DNA from: Brassica napus
Taxonomy: Eukaryota > Streptophyta > Magnoliopsida > Brassicales > Brassicaceae
Length of the DNA: 64,000 nucleotides
Assembly: GCF_020379485.1 (NCBI RefSeq)
Contig: NW_026015142.1
Coordinates: 1 to 64,000, forward strand
Direction: 5' to 3'
Part shown: positions 1 through 10,433 of the stretch, piece by piece
Numbering within the stretch: the stretch's first letter is position 1
Layout of the letters: each line of letters opens with the position of its first letter
Position numbers and translations under genes: made by a program
The notes under the pieces: generated by a model
Told to the model about the DNA's origin: nothing
Database searches by the model: none
Seen by the model: the letters and a program-made list of their open reading frames with translations, nothing else

Positions 1-892
1 AAGAATCAAATTTTTTTGACGAGGATTTATAATCTCCATATTCTGTTGTAATTCTTTTGTATGTGTTTGCTGCATGTACGTAGTTGCTTTTCTTTTTCTT
101 TTTCTTTTTGTTATAAGGGTCTAGTACGTAATTGCTATGCTTTTGTAAGCTCAATATATAAAAACATTATCTCTTTATACTACCGAAAATGTTTGTTATA
201 GACTTACTAATACCATCTAATCTTTTCATTTTTTTTATACGTACGTTTTTGAAAACCTATCTACAGTAGGTACTAAAGAAATAAAAACCAGTGTGAATGT
301 TTGTTGTAGACGTTAAAAATACCATCCTTTGGAGCCTTAAAAAATTAATACATCATCCGTACACTAAATAAGACTCGGGCCGAAGAAACATGCGTGAAAG
401 GCCAATTAGGTATCAGAGCCGTATCTAGACGAGTGTAGAGTCATGTGTGGCTCACACTAACGTGGATAACGATTTTGGATGCAATGAAAATGTTGCTTTC
501 TTCGAAAATGGTGAATTATTACATCATGATTTGTGGTATATGCAAAAAATTAAAAGAATTAATTAAGCTATTTATGTCATCAAAATGCTTTTATCTACGT
601 CACAAAAATACTCACTCATCAAACCTGAAAGTAATAGAAATTTCTTCTCCCTTAGCTTTTGAATGATGATAGAAGCAGATCACTTATATTATGCCCATAA
701 AATGTTCAGTTCTTAAAACACTATATATAACTGGAGAAAAACACATAAGTATTTTTATTTTTATATATAAAATCATTAATCAAACATGGTTGGTAATCAA
801 TGAGTCTTCATAAACTTAATTGGTAAACGGTAATCAATACCGAACAAGATATGTAAACAATATAACTAAATGGTGAATTGAAAATTTAACAG
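1..892. other. intergenic, AT-rich
   Basis: No gene is supported here. The open frame at 445-666 has no recognisable motif and unremarkable composition. A phrase of about 20 bases around GAATGTTTGTTRTAGAC occurs twice (near 187 and 295), which suggests an old small duplication. A primer-binding-like site is listed separately at 406-420. Confidence 0.6.
406..420 (+). repeat. LTR-element primer-binding-like site (relic)
   Basis: The stretch contains GGTATCAGAGCC, the usual plant primer-binding site complementary to initiator tRNA-Met, with TTA in place of the leading T. It follows a TRIM-like phrase about reporting to a short LTR end (GTGAAAGGCC). No matching second LTR is visible, so I read it as the remnant of a small LTR retrotransposon. 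Confidence 0.4.
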
Positions 893-978
893 CCGACCTT
901 AGCTCAGTTGGTAGAGCGGAAGACTGTAGTCTGTGACAGCAAATCTTTAGGTCGCTGGTTCGATTCCGGCAGGTCGGA
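893..978 (+). tRNA. tRNA-Tyr (GUA), with intron
   Basis: This is a full cloverleaf. The acceptor stem CCGACCT pairs with AGGTCGG at 971-977, and A978 is the discriminator base. The D-loop reads AGCTCAGTTGGTAGAGC and the T-arm contains GGTTCGATTCC. The anticodon GTA is at 926-928, and a 13-nt intron (930-942) follows position 37, as in plant nuclear tRNA-Tyr genes. The mature anticodon stem is 919-923 paired with 944-948. It carries compensating changes relative to the usual plant stem, so pairing is kept. The gene probably encodes a working tRNA that needs splicing by the tRNA endonuclease. Confidence 0.95.
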
Positions 979-1074
979 TTTATTTTTTTATTTTCAAAAG
1001 ACGTTATGGTTTGAGAAACGGCGTGTTGCTCTCCTTTGAAAGCGGCATAGACGGTGTAATATCTATCAAAATAA

Positions 1075-1527
1075 AGAGAACAACCCAGCAGAGAATCTTG
1101 TGTTCGTTCCCATCCTCATTACCCATAAGAACCCGACCATTCAGAAGTGCATGAAACTTTCGTTTCCTTGGGGCCAAAGCTTATGAGTAAACTCGTTGAC
1201 TTTATCTTCATTTTTGTCTGCAAAGTCAACGCCCATGACTTCCAACAGAAGTAACGTTGGAATCTGACACACACATCCTCTCTATTTTCTCTTTGACACA
1301 ACTCTCTGTTTGGTCTCTAAGAGTAGCTGGAAAACCTCCTTAGAAAAATCCTTTCGATGTTTGACTGGGAAGTTATAGAATGAGGCCTCGAAGCATCCAT
1401 ACTCTTCTAGTGCTCTTCGAACATCGCCTCTCACCGAGTCCCATTCAATAGTTCTTGGATTTAGGTTTGGACTTGCGAAATCGATGACCGGCAGATGAAG
1501 AGCAAGAGTGGTTTCCAAGCTAAACAT
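1075..1527 (-). pseudogene. AOP-like 2-oxoglutarate-dependent dioxygenase, broken
   Basis: On the minus strand the ORF starting at 1527 carries an AOP-family N-terminus: LALHLPVIDFASPNL, then WDSVRGDVRRALEEYGCFEA. It stops after VVSKRK. Past that stop, the reading frame continues family-like text (IPTLLLLEVMGVDFAD, then KVNEFTHKLWPQGNESF). It then jumps directly to a C-terminal phrase (ALLNGRVLMGNEDG), with a further frame change. The middle of the enzyme, including the HxD iron-binding motif and the ring-binding arginine region, is absent. Intact family members are about 310-320 residues, and some act on glucosinolate side chains in Brassicaceae. This copy cannot be active. In Arabidopsis a cluster of these genes sits near the CSE gene, which fits the neighbour here. 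Confidence 0.85.
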
Positions 1528-2337
1528 TGTTTCTCCTTTTAGAAACTTGTCCTGTTTTAGATGTCTCTCTCTCTATGTGTTCTTATGTAAGGTTTTGAAG
1601 ACCACTTGATTCTTAAATAACATTTATCGTCATTTTAGGTCTCACTATATATCTATGGTCCCTGGCGACACTTTTTTTAAAAATCCTTGTAATGTAGAAA
1701 AACCGTAATTTCGCACTCTTATTGTTGTAATATACTTAGAGAGAACAGTTTGATTGGTTCAAATAAATTTATAAAAATCTGAACTGATTATACTAAATGA
1801 AACTTTGTACGTAGAGAACTAATCAGATAACATTCCAATTTTTTAAACATTATCATTTTGATCAACGGATTCAGATTTGTAAAATATTATCGCATTGATC
1901 ATCAATCTTTGTTTGTATAGATGCTTTTTAGATTCCACAATACGCTTTGAGAGTCGACTTGGCGTCACGGCTTTTTCTTGGTTGCATAGAAGTTTATGAG
2001 TATGCTGTTGATGAGCGATGATGGAAAACGGCAAAACTCCAAAGGCTTTTTCGTCATCTCATCATGACTCAAACTGAAAAATTCCAAAGGAAATGCCAAA
2101 ACTGATCCTTTACACATGTATTAGTTTCATCACTGTCTTTGGGACGTTCAGTTACAAGGTTTGTAGCTTTTTACTTGTCGTGACCAAAGACATTTTTTAA
2201 TGATAATACATCTGCAGTTAGCCAACGTGTTCACAAAGTCATGTTCTTGGACGAAATACAAACAAACATAAGTATAGATCATGATATCAATGTACACTTC
2301 TCTTCACAAATGTAGGTTTCAAGCGGCTTTACTTAGA
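1528..2337. other. intergenic between the two pseudogenes
   Basis: This is AT-rich sequence with no supported coding region. The short frame at 1843-2034 shows no family motif. Part of it would be the 3' flank of the CSE-like relic. Confidence 0.6.
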
Positions 2338-4079
2338 TCAATATCTCTTTACCCTTTCATCGATCCACTCTCTCATATCCTTCAACACGGTCGCAGCGTT
2401 CTCTTCAGGCTCTCCTTGAATCAGGGAATGGTACATCCCATCATAAAGCTTCAATGTTTTATCAGTGCGCGATGCCTTTTCGTATAGTAGCGTTGACGAT
2501 GAAGGGCATGTTACTCCATCATATGTCCCGTGCACCGTCATTAGCGGAATAATCACTCTCCCAAAATTATCTTGCACGTATTGGGTCTTCCTTAGTATCT
2601 CCCTCATTGTTCTCACTCTAGGCTTCCCGGTGTATCTGTAAAGCAACAACATCCAGACTTTTTCTTCAAAATATTGGTTTAAAGAGCACTGATTTCCAAC
2701 TTGTAAGAGAGACCATATGATACCCTGATTATATTATTAACATGGTCGTCCGATAAATTTAAGGGGCCAAAAACAATTTTAAAGTAACTTTAATAAAATT
2801 AAATTGTTAGGCCATAATATTATGCATATTAGCTCTTTAAAATTTGGAGGCTAATTAGAATGTTGTATTAGACTTTGCACAATCGGCTTGGTTGACTCAA
2901 CCAAATTTTGTTTTGTTACCTTTGCGGGTTAGATGCAATGATTTTGAGCTTTTCTGGGTGATGGATTGCCTTGCCAACCATTTTATTATCCAGCATTGCA
3001 GTCCAAGTATCAGCCAAAAGGTGAGGCTTGCTCGGTTTCATATCCTCCGGGATAACAAATAGAGGAGCCGAGAATATCAAAACGGTCCAAGTATCAGGGT
3101 CAGACTGAAAGTACATGAGAAGTATAGCAAGACCCCCATGGACTCACCAAAGAGAAAAGCAGGGAGATGCATATACGGAACGGATCACTGCAACGAGCAT
3201 GCTTAAAGAAAGACAATGATGTTGCTGGAACTTTCTTCATATCACCTGAGGAAGAAAACAAAGAAATACATTCAGTTCTTCCTCCTAAAACCCTAATTTA
3301 CAGCGAGACATGAATCTCAAGTAATCTCTCTGTTTTGACTAGCCTTGGGCGTTTAAACAAAAAACCAAAAATCAACCCGAAAATTGTAACAGTTTAACTG
3401 ATGTTTACAAATATCTGAATGGTTCTTATATCTTAGTTTATATACTAAAAATAAATATATAATTTTTAAATTAATAAACACTCTAAATTATTATTATTTA
3501 TAAAGCGAACTATCCTAGAGAACAAAAATACCAGAAAATATTATTTAAATTATCCGAAAGAATAAATTATCTTAATATTTTTGTTTAAAATATTTAAAAT
3601 TATCTAAAATTCTTCGTTATTTTATATGTGTAACTAAAGATATTTAATAAAAAAAAACCTGAATTATCTGACATTTTTACAGAAAGTATCCAAAAATATT
3701 TGAAAGCTAGAACCGAACTTATACCTAATTTGTTTCAAAAATTTCTCAAATATTAGTTGATTTTCAAGTTTGTTATCTTAAACCACCCAAAAACGAAAAT
3801 AATTGAACTGAAACTGGACTGAATTCATAACTGTCCTAATATTCCTATATAGGGAACCAAAGCATATCAAAACCGAACCAAAACCCAATACCCTGTTTTG
3901 CATAATGCTACAAAAACAAAAATGAAAGAAACGAACCCATGTAGCAGCGGATTCCGTCGGAGCGGCCGTGACCGAGAAGATTGGCGGTGAAAACAGCATA
4001 ACCCCAAGTGGAGAAGCTCATGCAGATCTTCTGAAACATCCAGCTTGTGTTGGAACCGTAGCCGTGAGACATGTACACC

Positions 4080-4412
4080 CAGGGGCGGATCCAAAAACAA
4101 TTTCAATCGGAGGCACACTATTAAAAACAACCAAACCTTTGTTTAACTGGGGGCACTTTTCATAATTATTCACCCAAATAAGAACATTTCAGTAAAATTT
4201 ACATAGATTATACAAGAAAAAACAAAATTAGTAGGGGGCACGTGACCCCTTAGACAGAGCCGTGCGAGCATTTTTGGTTGTCCGAAGCGTAAATTAATAA
4301 ATAATAATAGATGATCCTCAATTTAAAAATATTTTGCTGCCATAAGCGAAAGTTTCTTTTTTCATACTGTGGCACCGCACTGCCCTTAGACGTACATGTT
4401 CGTCCGCCCCTG
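4080..4412. mobile_element. hAT-like MITE inside CSE exon 1
   Basis: The 333-bp insert has terminal inverted repeats CAGGGGCGGA (4080-4089) and TCCGCCCCTG (4403-4412). It lies between the codons for ...KGTVY and MSHGYG of the esterase. The short word GTACAC occurs on both sides (4073-4078 and 4418-4423), a plausible eroded target duplication. There is no coding capacity, so mobilisation must have been in trans. Confidence 0.75.
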
Positions 4413-4594
4413 TAACAGTACACAGTGCCTTTGATTTCACCTTCTAAGGGAAGAAAACTCTGAGTGAAGAGCTTGTCCTTGGGTGTTTCGAAGTAGGATT
4501 TTCTGTTACGTACAACTTGCGAAGTGTAGTACTCTTCTTCCAGAATGTCTCCCAGAAGTTCTTTGTCAGAGATGAACTCACTGGGATCTCCATC

Positions 4595-4803
4595 CAGGGG
4601 TGGACCCACATTATAGCTAGTGGAGTCACTTGACACCACAAAAATATGATAATAAGTTGTTTTCTTATAAGAAATTGTTAAAAATTCAGTACCAGAGTTG
4701 GTAAAATATAGTGACTGGCCCCTCATAACCAAGGTTCAAAACCCAGCAGTGTCACAGTTAATTCTTTTTGACCCCACACATATTTAGTATGAGTCTGCCT
4801 CTG
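4595..4803. mobile_element. second hAT-like MITE, near the CSE start codon
   Basis: The insert of about 209 bp starts CAGGGGTGGA and ends TCTGCCTCTG, so 7 of 10 terminal bases pair as an inverted repeat. It separates the start MSSEAET from the rest of exon 1. The flanks TCTCCATC and TCTCTGCC are similar but not identical, which fits an old 8-bp target duplication. Confidence 0.6.
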
Positions 4804-4822
4804 TCTCTGCCTCAGACGACAT

Positions 4823-5106
4823 CGTTTTGGGTTGTTTTCCGGAAATTTGGTTGGTGCCTACAAGTGAGTATATATATATGGAATATTAATTAAACACTAG
4901 ATTTTGATCCGCTCTTAAAAGGGTGGGTATATTTTTTATTTTTTATTTTTTTAGAAATTTAATTTTTATATTTGTGTGTTTTATTAATATTTTTGTTTTT
5001 CTTTGTATAATGTTTCTTATATGATTAATAAGAAGTTTTAATAATTGTATTAAAATAATTGTACCACAATTATATCAATAGGTCTTGATGTTGTTTTAAT
5101 ATAATA
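4823..5106 (-). repeat. flank with degenerate Helitron 3' end
   Basis: CTAG at 4897-4900 is followed by ATTTTGATCCGC and a weak stem (CCGCTCTT against AAGGGTGG), the layout of a minus-strand Helitron 3' terminus. Its 5' end was not found. The next Helitron may have inserted into it. The rest is AT-rich with no gene. Confidence 0.4.
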
Positions 5107-6430
5107 CTAGGTGGACCGCCCGCACGCATGTGCGGACATTAGCATTAATATTAAATTGATAATTACATGTTTACAACTATATAATACTTATGTTACATGT
5201 ATGTGGTTAATATGAAAGATTTGATGTTATATATTGATATGTATACTATGTTCATATGAAAGAATACATTAGAACGTTTAGATTAAAAATTTCAGTGTTT
5301 CGTATAAACAATATGAGTTATGGAAAATACAAAGTACCTTAAGTCCATAAAGTAGAGAAACCAGACCTTAAGACCAAGGCTTCGAGTTATGTCTAGATTA
5401 AGGTAAAACTCACACATCATATAATATCATATTTCTCATGTCTTGAGCGCCAAATCATCATGAAGAGTGCTCTCGATTTTCTTAGCACCAACATTTTTCC
5501 AGTCTATTGAAAGCACTGTCCCATTAGATTCCACATGTTGATTGTGCAAAACTGCAAAAGAGAAACTGATATATCTCACGGAAGAGAAACTGCAAAAGAG
5601 ATGTGTGGGTAGATATATCTCACAAAAGAGAAACTGCAAAAGAGAAACTGTTAAAATTTTATGTAATTTATAAATATATAAAAAATTGATCACATTATTA
5701 CTCTTTTATAGTTTCAACAATTAGTTACCATAAATAATTATTTCTAATATTATGTAGATTATTTGGAAAGTGGTAATTGAATTATCCTTTCTTTTTAGAT
5801 ATAATTATAATAAATAAAATTAAAAATCATCGGTCAATCAAATTCTAACAATTTGAAGAGTTCATTTATGATCAACACATAATAAAAAATCACTTATGTG
5901 ACTTTTCAATCAATATATAGTAGAATTTATATTTTTACAAATAATTTATAACATTATATAAATAATTTTAAAATTCTGATAAATTTATTCTGTAAACAAC
6001 GATAAATAATTTAAAAATCATATTAATAAACATTTTTGGATTTTGTAATATTTAAAATAGTTATTATATAATTATATTCGAATACAATTCATCAAGTAGA
6101 GTATAAAACTATTATAATTATCTTATATAAAAATTCGTTCATTATATTTTATAGTTTATAAATATTAAAAGTATTAAATAAAACATTATTAATCTTTCTA
6201 TAATTTCGAGAATTAGTTGCCATAAATTGTTATTTGTAATATTCTTAAGATTATATGGCAAGTGATGTTAAATATTTTTAGACTTACCTTAAATTTTTAG
6301 AACTAATTTAAATAAATAAAAATTAAAAACAATCGACCAATCAAATTATAACAATTTTTTGAAACTTCACCTATGAACGACACGTCACCAGATCTCACTT
6401 AAGTGACTTCTCTTTTAATATATAGGGGGA
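5107..6430 (-). mobile_element. non-autonomous Helitron
   Basis: Read on the minus strand, the element starts with TC at 6430-6429 (TCCCCCTATATATTAAAAGA) and ends in CTAG at 5110-5107. The perfect 6-bp hairpin CCGCAC-gcat-GTGCGG (5120-5135) lies 9 bases before the end. Insertion is between A and T, as expected. About 1.3 kb, AT-rich, with no Rep/helicase coding. The ORF at 5436-5693 shows no recognisable domain. Confidence 0.82.
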
Positions 6431-6515
6431 TATTAAAATAAAATATTTATCTTATAACCCATTTTGTATTAAAATAATTTTTATGCTTTAAAACTTTTTG
6501 ATACAATTTGTTAAA

Positions 6516-7327
6516 AGAGAAATTCCCTAGGATAGCTCTTTTAAAGTTTCTGTCACAAAAATAGCCGTCAATGAAAAAATGACCAAATTTTTTTTTTTGT
6601 CATCGACTTTTACAGACTCATATTGACTCTGTAAATCAAACTGGGTGATATGCATCCATATGAACAACATAAGACGGTTGCATCCTAGCTTTACGGGCTA
6701 GACTATCCGCCATAGTGTTAAGCGTTCGTGGAACATGGATTATTTCTGATCGTGTGAAACTCTCCGTCAGGGTCTTGTAATCTTCCAAATAATCTGCAAA
6801 AGCTGGTCATTCTTCTGGTTCCGAAATCATATTCACCAATTGAGAACAAAATATGTTTTATTAAAAATGCATTTTTACCCTAGGATTAACCAGTACCGAC
6901 CCTTGCACGAAGCACCCGCTTGCGGCCGTGTATTTAGTAATTAAATTCGGCCACATATTTCATATATTTTCTTTAGTCTAGTGGTAAACTCATGTCCACA
7001 TTTACATCAGAACACGGGTTTGACAACCAGTGGCCGCATTTCTAGTTTCTATTTTTTCTTTCTGTTTTTCTTTTTCCTTTAAAAAGTGGCCACATTTTTT
7101 TCTCTTGCATCCGGCCATTCAAATTTTAGGACCGGTTCTAGGGTTAACTAATCTAGACTTAGGGTTTAGAGTTAAAGGGTGTGATTTTGGGGATAGAGTT
7201 TCAAACTTTTAAAAATAAAATATAGATATTAAAATTTCAAAACAAAAAAGAGCTATTTGATCATTTTCTTTCTTGAAGAATATTTTTATGACAAAAACTT
7301 AAAAATGACTATTTGAGAGAATTACTT
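6516..7327. mobile_element. MULE-type MITE with 9-bp target duplication
   Basis: The exact 9-bp word TTTGTTAAA flanks the element at 6507-6515 and 7328-7336. The ends form long imperfect inverted repeats: AGAGAAATTCCCTAGGATAG at left, and AAGTAATTCTCTCAAATAG as the reverse complement of the right end. They continue with shared text about TTAAGTTTTTGTCA. A 9-bp duplication is typical of Mutator-like elements. A LINE fragment sits inside it. There is no transposase. Confidence 0.82.
6588..6850 (-). pseudogene. LINE fragment, RNase H C-terminus with stops
   Basis: The minus strand reads SQLVNMISEPEE, stop, PAFADYLEDYKTLTESFTRS, EIIHVPRTLNTMADSLARKA, then HMDAYHPV, stop. MADSLAR is the last catalytic block of the plant LINE RNase H-like domain. 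A run of A (the T-run at 6588-6598 on the plus strand) follows the stop, so this is the 3' end of a 5'-truncated LINE. At least two in-frame stops show decay. It is nested in the MULE-type MITE. Confidence 0.8.
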
Positions 7328-8721
7328 TTTGTTAAATTTACTTATATAATTTGATTTTGTTATTCAAATTGGAATTAATATTTTATAAATATATAATATG
7401 AATAGTGAATATAATATGATTATTCAGGTGCAGTTGTTAGAAAGTTGAGTAAAATGCAAAACTTGATTCTAATATTAAAAGGTTGTAAGACAGTTTTGTA
7501 GTCTGATAGGAAGAAGTGGGTTCCAATTAATTTGGAATCAAAGAAATGGTTATAAAATATATATATATATATATATATATAAAGATAGTTATTGTTGGAC
7601 TAAACTTCAATCAATTGGTCATGATCCTGATTTAATAGTATTGATTTGTGTTAAATATTAATTTAATATTAATTTTTAGTTTGTGTGCATGTTATGTTTA
7701 GTCTGTTTCAGAACTTGTGTTTAACTTGAAGTAACTATTGGTCTATTTAAATTTAAATTTGTCTCCCAGTTTGAGTACATGTCAAATTAGTGTTTGAATA
7801 AGTGCCATTCTCTGATAAATCTTGCTTCTCTCCATGTTCTCTTATTTCGGGGATGTATTTTTAATATGTACAATGAAATGAAATACAATTCAGTAGACAC
7901 TGTGTACTATTGACACTTATCTTTTAAGTTTTCTCTCTTTGATTTATAATGCCGTTTTTTTCTTAAATAGTGTGATTCTTGCAGGTACAGCAACACAAGA
8001 ACTCGCGAAAAAGAGTTTCAAGAATTTAAGAGAAGACAGTAATCATGAAAACCCACAAAACCAACAACAAGAGCAGGCAGAATTTGCCAGGAGAAGCCGT
8101 CCGCAAGAAACAGCCTGAACTATCTTCGATAGGCCATACCATTTCTGAAATTTCAGCTGATGCGCTCAATCCGCCACGAGATAGTTTTAATATAAAAAAA
8201 AAATTGTGCTTACATCAAACTGTCAATAAAATATTTAATTATTTTGTATTAAACAAATATATACAAACCTGTCATATTATCGGATGAGATTATCCGTTCA
8301 CCACAAGTCACATCAAGTCTGTTAAGATCCATGGGAGATCTTCCTGGTGCTGAGGATGCTCTTGTTTTCCTTTGAAATCCTCACAAGTTCTGGCTTCTAA
8401 ACTCACCAGTTCAGTAAGTACTCACATCCTCTTAGCTTAGTTTCCACTCTCTCTAACCACAGATTTGCTTTTTCAAGCTTCAACAACGATGATATGCAAC
8501 TTTGGTAAGAACAAACCAGAAGGTAAGTCAGAAATGGGGTTTAGATAATCATCGAATACATATGCATAAAGATAGATAAATCAACAAGCGTCTCTAACAC
8601 AGTACGCTGATGGAACAATAACAAACGACTCCTACAAAAGAGCACTCTAGCGTCTTCTTTATGAAACACAGACTCTCTCTCGAAATACTTAGGAAACAGA
8701 GAAACAAAGAGTGGTAAGAAT
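7328..8721. other. intergenic, AT microsatellite and exon-like remnants
   Basis: An (AT)n run occupies about 7557-7580. The stretches at 7985-8180 and 8283-8420 have more coding-like composition than their surroundings. Examples are QEQAEFARRSRPQET in one frame and RSMGDLPGAEDALVFL in the second stretch, each bordered by splice-like AG/GT. I do not recognise the family and the frames are broken. The right part would be the 3' flank of the H2A.Z gene. Confidence 0.45.
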
Positions 8722-10034
8722 CTATTCCTTGGCGGATTTGTTGATGAGAGACTTGTGGATGTGAGGGATGACACCACCACCAGCTATAGTTCCTTTGATG
8801 AGAGTATCAAGCTCTTCATCTCCGCGAATCGCAAGCTGCAAGTGCCTGGGGGAGATACGTTTCACCTTGAGGTCCTTGCTCGCGTTACCAGCCAGCTCCA
8901 AAACTTCTGCGGTCAGATACTCCAATATCGCTGCAGTGTAAACAGCTGCAGTTGCTCCAACCCTTCCGTGAGCAGTGGACCTAGTCTTCAACAGTCGATG
9001 CACCCTTCCTACAGGGAACTGCGCAAAAAGGAACAAATTAGCCACAACAATGCAACAAGATCATTAGAAAGTATGGTAGCGTCTTAATAATCTGAAAGCC
9101 ACAACATCAAACAGTTTAAAGGAAACCACTAATGAGAAAACCTCACAAAAAGAAGGTTCAAGAAAACACACATTGATGAATCAAAATTAGCGGTTTTGTT
9201 GATGTCACGAACCTTAGACTACTCTCAAGTAGCATAACCATGAGAAGTCCTAGATGAAAAAATCAAATATCCATAGATAAAACCTATCAATGAGACACTT
9301 CACAAGCCTTAACACCATAAAAAAAAAACTCTCAAGTAGCACAACAAAGACACAAGAGAGCTAAGAGCTGCTAACAAGAGGAAAGACAACGCAAAAACCT
9401 ATGGCAACGAGAGCGAAACACAGTGCAAATCAAGGGATCAAGACGGTCAATATCAACCATAAACTGCACAAAATTAGCCACAACAGTGGAACAAGATCAT
9501 TAGAAAGAGTCTATACAGTTTGAAGAACCCAGTAATGAGTAAACCTCACGCAAAGAACGTTATCAAATTAGCGTTGTTGTTGTTGTTGCTGTTACGACCT
9601 TAAAGTACCCTCAAATAACATAGCCACGACTAATCTTATATGAAAAAATAAAACTCAAATCTGCATTGCTAGAACCCACCAATGAGAAACCTAACAAGCT
9701 TCAACACCAAAAGATGGTCAACGACACAAAAGTTAGCTCTTCTTTTATTATTTTTTAATTGTTGTTGAAATACACTCGAGTACAACGACAAAGACTAGTC
9801 CTATGGCGATGCGAACAAAACACAAAGCAAATCAAGAGATCGAAGTGGTCCATATCAATCAGCTAATCAAAATCTAGCTAATAATCTAATCGATCCGCCA
9901 CTTATAAGAATCGAGGAGTTTACCTGAAGACCAGCTCGAGCAGAACGGGTGATGGGTTGTTTCTTCTTGTCCTTGTCCTTCTCGCTACCGCTAGGTTTCC
10001 CCATTATCAATCCTTTCGCTCCTTTCCCCGACAT
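8722..10034 (-). CDS. HTA9: histone H2A.Z variant (HTA9-like), two coding exons
   Basis: Exon 1 is 10034-9924 (37 codons, [18 protein letters not shown] to RSARAGLQ). Exon 2 is 9018-8722 (98 codons plus [22 protein letters not shown] to SLINKSAKE). The intron is 905 bp, phase 0, GT-AG. The product is 135 residues, close to the 134-136 of plant H2A.Z. It shows the H2A.Z hallmarks: [30 protein letters not shown], and the extended acidic patch DEELDTLI followed by [16 protein letters not shown]. It replaces H2A in nucleosomes near transcription starts and is deposited by the SWR1 complex. It lies downstream of STRAP on the same strand, as in Arabidopsis. The reading frame is intact. The exact paralogue (HTA9 or HTA8/11) is inferred from synteny. 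Confidence 0.95.
9034..9862. repeat. tandem duplication inside the H2A.Z intron
   Basis: Two diverged copies of about 400-430 bp make up most of the intron. Shared phrases appear in the same order. AATTAGCCACAACA then AACAAGATCATTAGAAAG is near 9036 and 9474. AACCTCAC is near 9140 and 9541. GTGCAAATCAAGGGATC near 9423 matches AAGCAAATCAAGAGATC near 9825. There are also several indels. The junction lies near 9466. Confidence 0.7.
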
Positions 10035-10225
10035 TTTCCCGCCAAAAGTCTCACACCCGCGCGCAGATAGAGAGATAGAGAGATAGAGATAGATCGCACC
10101 AGAAGAGGGAGAGACGAAGAAGCTCGCGAGTCGATAAACGAAATAGATCGAGAATGACGGTTTATGATAGACCCGTTGACGATTTAGCCCCTCCACGCCG
10201 ACCTTAATTACATCTTAAAAGCCTA

Positions 10226-10237
10226 GGCCCAAGCCCA
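10226..10237 (-). promoter_or_regulatory. site II pair upstream of H2A.Z
   Basis: On the minus strand, about 190 bp upstream of the H2A.Z ATG, TGGGCT and TGGGCC lie side by side. Such TGGGCY pairs are common in plant promoters of cell-proliferation and translation genes and are bound by TCP factors. The position fits promoter function. The transcription start is not determined. Confidence 0.5.
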
Positions 10238-10433
10238 ATCATAAGTAACGTTATATCATAAATTGCACAAGTAGTCCCAATGTTTTATATAAATAACGAA
10301 AAAGGTCGCCAGAAAACTAAAAGATAAGAAAGGTCCTCGTGTCTTTTTTTTTCTTTTTCTTGTGTAGTCAGGAAACACAAACACACAATACATAGCAAAT
10401 CAAGAAGAACTACGACAAAGACTTTCTCTCCTG

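Larger units (their letters stand above)
2338..4822 (-). pseudogene. CSE: caffeoyl shikimate esterase / LysoPL2-like, broken by insertions
   Basis: The exons of a plant monoacylglycerol-lipase-type alpha/beta hydrolase are recognisable. They are the start MSSEAET at 4822, then EEEYYTSQ and KSYFETPKDKLFTQSFLPL (about 4425-4590), and MSHGYGSNTSWMFQKICM (3937-4075). Next come LFGESMG with the GxSxG nucleophile (about 3150) and MYFQSDPDTW to IIASNPQ (exon 2, 2920-3245). Last is RYTGKPRVRTMREIL to the stop (exon 3, 2338-2635). Splice sites remain at 3937/3936, 3246/3245, 2920/2919 and 2636/2635. Damage includes two hAT-like insertions in exon 1, a frameshift in the NFWxT region, frameshifts around residues before MYFQSD, and loss of about 8 residues before ADTW. 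Intact CSE acts in lignin synthesis and is about 330 residues. This copy is not functional. Confidence 0.92.

Noticed and set aside
8755..9087. 110-residue plus-strand frame
   Set aside because: It is antisense to the H2A.Z exon.
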